The position numbers and the translations under genes are program-made. This document shows, in pieces, positions 20,362-24,734 of a stretch of DNA of 24,734 nucleotides (the stretch's first letter is position 1; every line of letters starts with the position of its first letter). Source of the stretch: a virus; the IMG/VR virus record IMGVR_UViG_3300043399_001520, positions 1-24,734 of that record; one strand, 5' to 3'. The notes below the pieces were generated by a model. That model ran no database searches and was not told the DNA's origin. It was given only the letters and a program-made list of their open reading frames with translations.

Positions 20362-23304
20362 TCAGTTGAATGTTGGATACATGGGTGCGTCTTGGTATTG
20401 ATACCTGTTTCTTTCGATCTCTTGTTTGCTTTTGTCTCTCAGGCTGTTGATGCGTCTCGCAAAGACTGATTTCTGCTGCGAAGTGAGGTTGTCGGTCTGC
20501 CGCAAGTCTTGTAGCACTCTAAAAAACTCAGGGCCCCCTTGGTACTTCGCCGCTTCCGATTTGTATCTTTGGTCAAGCCAATATCCGCTGTCAGTTGCCG
20601 CTCTCATGTAAGTCCACAAATCCAACACATCGCTTTCGGCGACATCGGTTCCACTCTCCACCATGTACGAGTGTGCCGATGACAAAACGGACGTCGGATC
20701 TTCTGCGTCTACGTCTCGGTTCTGTGAAACGGCATGTAGGAATGGCGACAATGGCGTCCCGTCGTCGCGAACACCAGTCACCAAGTTGCTGCGGATAGCC
20801 GCTCGATCCTGCTGGTTTTGTGCGGTGTTTGGTGCCGCCATCGAAAGTGCGCTCGGCGAACTACCAGCACTGCTGCTGATCGGGTTTGCTGCCAGAGCAG
20901 TGGCAGGCAGCACACCGGCATTCACAGCCCGGACCAATGCTGCGCGGTTACGGCGCTCGAGGGTTTTGTTTTTCTTGGCGGCAGCACGCTCAGCTGCTGC
21001 TGCTTTTCGCGCAGGCAAGGAATCTCGTTTGGCCTGTGCCGACGCCTCAGCGGCACCCTCAAGACGGCGAAGCTCGTCCTGGAGGCCTGTGTTATACTCC
21101 AGACGTCCTGTCTGGTTGAGGGCGCGGAGCGCCCCTAGTCTGTTCGTGCCGTACATACCGGTACTATTGCCCGGGCCCACGAAACGCTCAGACTGCATGC
21201 CGTATGTCTTCCTGCGGCTCTGCATTGGGTCATCGGCATATCTCAGAGTACCCTTGTACTCCTCTGTCTCAGTCTCAGAGCCATCCAGCATGGCACGTGT
21301 CCGGTTCAGGTAAAACTCGTCATGACCGCCGGGGGCTTGCAGCCTCTCGTCGTTTGCGTCGAGTTGGGCAAGAGCTTGGCCTTGCTGGTATCTTTCATAC
21401 CAGCCGCTGGGTGTTGCGTCGATACTGCCGGGCAGCAACCCCGATGGGGTGTTCTGACCGCCCGTGACGTAGGGACTGTCCGGGGACAGGGCACCACCGG
21501 AAAGGTGTGCTCTGTTACGAATAGGGTTCATATCTGCGTTGGGGTTGCGACTGCGGTACTGTGCGATCTCTTCCTGGGAAGGAACAGGCCTTCTGTTCAG
21601 GATTGCGTCCCCGTGCGTACCTCGGCGCTGCGCATCTGCCATGAGCAGCTGCTTGTGTTCCGGTTTCAAACCGGCAAAATCTGGGTGTTCTTGCGCAAAA
21701 TAGCTTCGCTCGAATTCAGGCAAGCCCATCATGCTTTTGCGTATATCGGCGGCTTTTTCGTGCGAAAAGGCTCTTTCTGGGAACCCCAATCTAAACTCGT
21801 CCAGCTTCTGAGTGATTTCTGCCAGGCTCTGATCCCAATCTACTATTTGCTCCGAAGTCAGACCTTGACGCATGGCGTCATCCGTCATGCGATCCACAGG
21901 GTTTTGCCTGCGGTTTGTGGGTGCGGGCTGTGGACCTTCACCCTCAACACCAAGGAAGGCGTTTCTCCGGGCACGGTCAAAGTCTGTCACCAGAGGGATC
22001 TGCTGACTGCTGCTAAACGGGGACCCTTGCATTGCTAGCATTGCTGCTGGTCCGATCCCAGACCCCACTGCCATCAGAGAAGGCATGATGCTTCGCATAC
22101 CCGGCTCTAAGCTGTACTCGCTTTGTTGTAAAAACGAAGGAAGCTGGCCCCCTTCGTCCGACCCCCACGCCGGACGTTGCATCCGACTAAGTGCGTCGTG
22201 TCGCTGCTGCTCTTGCAAAAGGATGTCAGAAAAAGGTGGCGGTCCTGTCAAAGTAAAGGGACCTGGCATGCGCGACTGCAACCGTGATGCCGCCTGCGAG
22301 TCGGCTGCCTGTTGCTCCCGGAGTTGAAACCCACTCACCCGAGGAGGCATTCGCGGGATATCAACCGCAGCCTCGTTGACGCTGACGACAGGTCTTCGTA
22401 GAGTCAGTACGTCGAATCCGGGGGTATTTATATCCGCGAGGGTTGAAAGAGGGTGTTTTGTCATCATCTCATCGTGATACGGATCTAAAAACCTACCGGG
22501 CCGACCGGGTTGTGTGTATATCCTTTTTGGAGGGGCAGTCTCACGCGAGACAGCCGGGGCTCTGTCGGCGCGCAGCCCCAGAAGATCTTCGGCGTCTACT
22601 CGTGGCTTGCTCCCACCAACCTCTTCTCCGACAGCTGGTGGCTGCGGAAAAACAAACCCCGGCGGCTGCATCATACCTGTCATGATGTATGGCGACCGCA
22701 TCCGACGGCGTGCTGTGATCGGGTTCATGTCATCAACCTCTGGTCCTACGGGCGTGAACGGATGAAACATTTGCGACTGCGGGTGTGCGCTTCGTGTCGT
22801 CAGGCCGACAGGCCACTGAGCGTCCACCAAACCTTGTGCGACAGTACCGACAACGCTCCAAGGCGAATTGCGGCGGGGGTCTTGCGCAGAGGCAAACGGT
22901 CGTGTAAGGGGATTGACTACCGGCTGTGCTGGGTTGTACGGGTTGGGTGCCGGACGTTTAGATGCGGACAGCGCAGCAAGCCTGGCCGATCTCTTCGCCC
23001 AAACCCCGGGCCGCCACGAGGTGTCGAAATACTCCTCGGCGGCCTTGTCAAAACCGTAGTCTTGAAGGCTCCGCCCATATCTCTCACTGGTCTTGCCAAC
23101 ATGCCCCTCACCCTCCTCAACCATCCGAATGGCTACTGAGGGTGAGTACCTGTGCGGCCACGATCCGTCGGGGCTGGCCAGTGCCCGCACGACAGGATGG
23201 ACCGCCACCTTGTCTGTGTCGACGTAGCGGGCCGGTGGCCGTGGTTTCATTTTCGAGTAGTCGTAAACCGGACCCTTCGTGGGGTCGAAAAAAGCATCAG
23301 CCAT
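20362..23304 (-). CDS. Large (980 aa) disordered probable virion-associated protein
   Basis: A 980-residue protein from the ATG at 23304, with GGGAGG 6 nt upstream; the longer in-frame version lacks an SD. It is rich in Pro, Arg, Gln, Ser and Met with few long hydrophobic cores (many PPxx and SRMQ-type segments), so it is probably largely disordered. Ala/Lys/Arg-rich helices occur near residues 765-810 (AAEASAQAKRDSLPARKAAA and AAAKKNKTLERRNR), and a charged helical C-terminus precedes NRYQYQDAPMYP. No enzyme motif was recognised. Its neighbour is the 1839-aa protein, with start and stop almost touching, so the pair probably act together, for example as internal virion or ejection proteins. 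The SD can form a short CCTC/GAGG hairpin (23311-23322). Confidence 0.75.
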   Translation of the reverse strand: MADAFFDPTKGPVYDYSKMKPRPPARYVDTDKVAVHPVVRALASPDGSWPHRYSPSVAIRMVEEGEGHVGKTSERYGRSLQDYGFDKAAEEYFDTSWRPGVWAKRSARLAALSASKRPAPNPYNPAQPVVNPLTRPFASAQDPRRNSPWSVVGTVAQGLVDAQWPVGLTTRSAHPQSQMFHPFTPVGPEVDDMNPITARRRMRSPYIMTGMMQPPGFVFPQPPAVGEEVGGSKPRVDAEDLLGLRADRAPAVSRETAPPKRIYTQPGRPGRFLDPYHDEMMTKHPLSTLADINTPGFDVLTLRRPVVSVNEAAVDIPRMPPRVSGFQLREQQAADSQAASRLQSRMPGPFTLTGPPPFSDILLQEQQRHDALSRMQRPAWGSDEGGQLPSFLQQSEYSLEPGMRSIMPSLMAVGSGIGPAAMLAMQGSPFSSSQQIPLVTDFDRARRNAFLGVEGEGPQPAPTNRRQNPVDRMTDDAMRQGLTSEQIVDWDQSLAEITQKLDEFRLGFPERAFSHEKAADIRKSMMGLPEFERSYFAQEHPDFAGLKPEHKQLLMADAQRRGTHGDAILNRRPVPSQEEIAQYRSRNPNADMNPIRNRAHLSGGALSPDSPYVTGGQNTPSGLLPGSIDATPSGWYERYQQGQALAQLDANDERLQAPGGHDEFYLNRTRAMLDGSETETEEYKGTLRYADDPMQSRRKTYGMQSERFVGPGNSTGMYGTNRLGALRALNQTGRLEYNTGLQDELRRLEGAAEASAQAKRDSLPARKAAAAERAAAKKNKTLERRNRAALVRAVNAGVLPATALAANPISSSAGSSPSALSMAAPNTAQNQQDRAAIRSNLVTGVRDDGTPLSPFLHAVSQNRDVDAEDPTSVLSSAHSYMVESGTDVAESDVLDLWTYMRAATDSGYWLDQRYKSEAAKYQGGPEFFRVLQDLRQTDNLTSQQKSVFARRINSLRDKSKQEIERNRYQYQDAPMYPTFN
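23107..23146. repeat. 9-bp inverted repeat with inner hairpin
   Basis: CTCACCCTC (23107-23115) and GAGGGTGAG (23138-23146) enclose a 22-nt segment with its own 4-bp tetraloop stem (CCAT/ATGG). It lies near the 5' end of the 980-aa gene. Confidence 0.45.
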
Positions 23305-23353
23305 GGGTCGCCTCCCGAGAGGATCGTACCAGCCCCGGACCGTGCCGTCTATC

Positions 23354-24436
23354 TCAGACGACCTGCCAGACTCTTGCCTCACCTGGGCAGACCACGTACA
23401 CCCCGGTAAAACCAGCAAACGACCGAGTGTGGTCCCGGCCCAGTGCGACTGCGATTCTGTGCGACTGTTCCACACAGCTCTCCACAAAGATGGCGGGGAG
23501 ACCGGTGTTTATCTGGTTCGCAGCCCAAGCGGCAAACATCTCCGCCTTCCACTCGGGGGTGTACCTCGCCCGTCTCTCCTGCAGAGTTGGCTCCCCCCTC
23601 ATCTGCAAAACGTCAACATCAATTCTCTTCTCCCGCAGCCACTGACGTGTCTCTCCTGCGTACTTGCGGAGGCGAGCAGTCACCACAAGCGGGATGCGAC
23701 CGCGTCTGGGGGCGTATCGCAAAGGGGCGGTGCGCATCCAGGAAACGTACTGAGGTCCATCGTCATCGACAGCCGCGGGGCAGTCCTCGCACAACACTCC
23801 GTCAAAGTCGCACGCCATGCCTGGCAGAAAGACACTGTTGAACAGATTCCACTCCAAAAAGTGTGGGTATGGCAACGTCTCCGCCCACAGGTCAGGCATC
23901 CGCTTGCTGTCAGGCGCACAATACACCGTCGCCGTCGTCACCTGCGAGGCCGTCCCACGCACAATAGGAATCGTGTCCTGCAAACTGCGGCCTGTCATCG
24001 AAGTGTCGTCAACAACAAGCACATGCGCCGGACGATCTGTACCCTGCAGTCGAAACCCATGCCCCGCCGGAACAACATCCTTCTCGCTTTGCCGCACCAC
24101 CAGCAGAGGTAGGTGCATCGTCATGGCAAGAATGGATGCCGATGCCAGACCGCTGCGAGACACCCCCGCAATGGCGTCCACGTCTGCCGGGATTCGCGGC
24201 AAGAGCTTCAGCGTGTCAACAGCTAACTGCTGCGTCGTGACAAACCGCACCGGAGACTGCGACTCTACGATTCGTGGAGCCAACTCTGCCAGTGCTGAAA
24301 GTCTAAACGCTGCTGTGCTGTACACCCGGCGGCGGCCGAAGGAGTCACGGCTGCCCAACAGCACCTGAGGAAACCGACTTGCCACAGCAGTGGCACTGCT
24401 CTCAGGAAACACTCCGAGAAAGACTCGATCACCCAT
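23354..24436 (-). CDS. Phosphoribosyltransferase-HAD phosphatase fusion
   Basis: A 360-residue protein from the ATG at 24436, with GGGAG 6 nt upstream. Residues about 60-180 are a type I phosphoribosyltransferase: SRSGLASASILA and the PRPP loop VVDDTSMTG (141-149). Residues about 205-345 are a HAD-type domain: DFDGVLC (D210, D212 as nucleophile and acid/base), VVTAR (T253), the EWKAEM Lys (K297) and a final FVESCVEQS segment. PRTases join a base to PRPP or split it off; HAD enzymes usually remove phosphate. One chain carrying both suggests base salvage or nucleotide remodelling, perhaps for phage DNA synthesis or a modified base. The substrate cannot be told from sequence. It overlaps the upstream gene by 8 nt. 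Confidence 0.85.
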   Translation of the reverse strand: MGDRVFLGVFPESSATAVASRFPQVLLGSRDSFGRRRVYSTAAFRLSALAELAPRIVESQSPVRFVTTQQLAVDTLKLLPRIPADVDAIAGVSRSGLASASILAMTMHLPLLVVRQSEKDVVPAGHGFRLQGTDRPAHVLVVDDTSMTGRSLQDTIPIVRGTASQVTTATVYCAPDSKRMPDLWAETLPYPHFLEWNLFNSVFLPGMACDFDGVLCEDCPAAVDDDGPQYVSWMRTAPLRYAPRRGRIPLVVTARLRKYAGETRQWLREKRIDVDVLQMRGEPTLQERRARYTPEWKAEMFAAWAANQINTGLPAIFVESCVEQSHRIAVALGRDHTRSFAGFTGVYVVCPGEARVWQVV

Positions 24437-24734
24437 CGCCCACTCCCGCCCCTATCGCATGCTGAACAGCCCACCCAGCGCGGTTCAGCAGGCTCTTCCT
24501 CTCGTCACAACCGCACGGCCCCACCAACGCGGAGACTCTCTCCTCGGTGATGCCCACAGCAGACAACCCCCGTGATATTGCGTTGCCTATTGCAAAGCCA
24601 GAGGGCTCTCCTCCAGCCGCATGGATTGCGTCCTTGATTGCAGCCACGCGGGAGCAACACGTTTCATCGGGCACTAATAGCCGACGCATGCCGGCACCAG
24701 TGATGCTGCCGCTTATCAGCTCTGAAAACTGAAG
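24429..24734 (-). CDS. Hypothetical protein, 5'-partial
   Basis: The frame is open from the right edge of the window to the TGA at 24429-24431. An ATG at 24689 has no SD, so the gene most likely starts outside the window. The visible 101 residues include SGSITGAGMRRLLVPDETCC, a helical middle (VAAIKDAIHAAGG) and a Cys-rich end GPCGCDERKSLLNRAGW. A CGC-(D/E)RK-x-LN-x-(A/G) ending recurs in small phage proteins and may bind metal, but I cannot assign a family. It overlaps the start of the PRT-HAD gene by 8 nt, so the two are translationally linked. Confidence 0.6.
   Translation of the reverse strand, partial: LQFSELISGSITGAGMRRLLVPDETCCSRVAAIKDAIHAAGGEPSGFAIGNAISRGLSAVGITEERVSALVGPCGCDERKSLLNRAGWAVQHAIGAGVGDG

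Noticed and set aside
20341-20365. Shared TGAGGCAGCCC before the 1839-aa gene and before the polymerase (8106-8117), as a common regulatory site
   Set aside because: It is only 11 bases, includes the SD itself, and in both cases lies at a gene junction. Coincidence of SD and spacer is enough explanation.
1-24734. tRNA genes, insertion sequences, transposase or integrase genes
   Set aside because: None was seen on either strand. No cloverleaf-like CCA-adjacent structure or recombinase motif was recognised, though a tRNA scan was not possible.

Overview
The window looks like part of a tailed-phage (or prophage) genome, about 55-57% GC by eye. No host housekeeping genes, rRNA or tRNA were seen. 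Genes are packed with 1-40 nt overlaps, Shine-Dalgarno (SD) sites are strong, and GTG or TTG starts are common. The host cannot be named from the sequence; SD use and a CsrA-type regulator say only that it is bacterial.

Left arm (1-4245, + strand): a run of small, mostly unrecognised genes. It holds a Cys-rich conserved phage-type protein, a probable CsrA-family RNA-binding regulator (1749-1943) and two very small membrane peptides. A clear intrinsic terminator (4073-4104) ends the main run. A 35-residue membrane peptide follows and meets the right arm tail to tail.

Right arm (4254-24734, - strand, read right to left): a 5'-partial gene; a phosphoribosyltransferase-HAD fusion; two very large proteins (980 and 1839 aa), probably virion-associated; a beta-rich probable structural protein; a one-pass membrane protein; DUF1353; an exported thioredoxin-like CPPC protein with an overlapping signal-peptide ORF; two unknown proteins; then a replication/recombination cassette. 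That cassette runs DUF2800 (RecB/Cas4-like nuclease), DUF2815 (probable ssDNA-binding protein with a Pro/Gln repeat tail), an Xre-type HTH protein, family A DNA polymerase, VRR-NUC nuclease and SNF2-type helicase. This gene set is a familiar phage replication cassette.

The most unusual property is the density of perfect or G-U-completed inverted repeats inside coding sequence. Seven perfect stems of 10-13 bp with loops of 3-11 nt were found by eye, where about 0.2 would be expected by chance in this length. Several gene starts also lie in hairpins that pair the SD or start codon, notably the 254-aa gene (11465) and VRR-NUC (5982). Together with a phage-encoded CsrA-like protein, this suggests a phage that relies heavily on mRNA structure; that link is inference.

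There is no stretch over 300 bases without a gene. The longest gaps are 11466-11556 and 14751-14833. All motif and hairpin calls were made by eye, with no database search.
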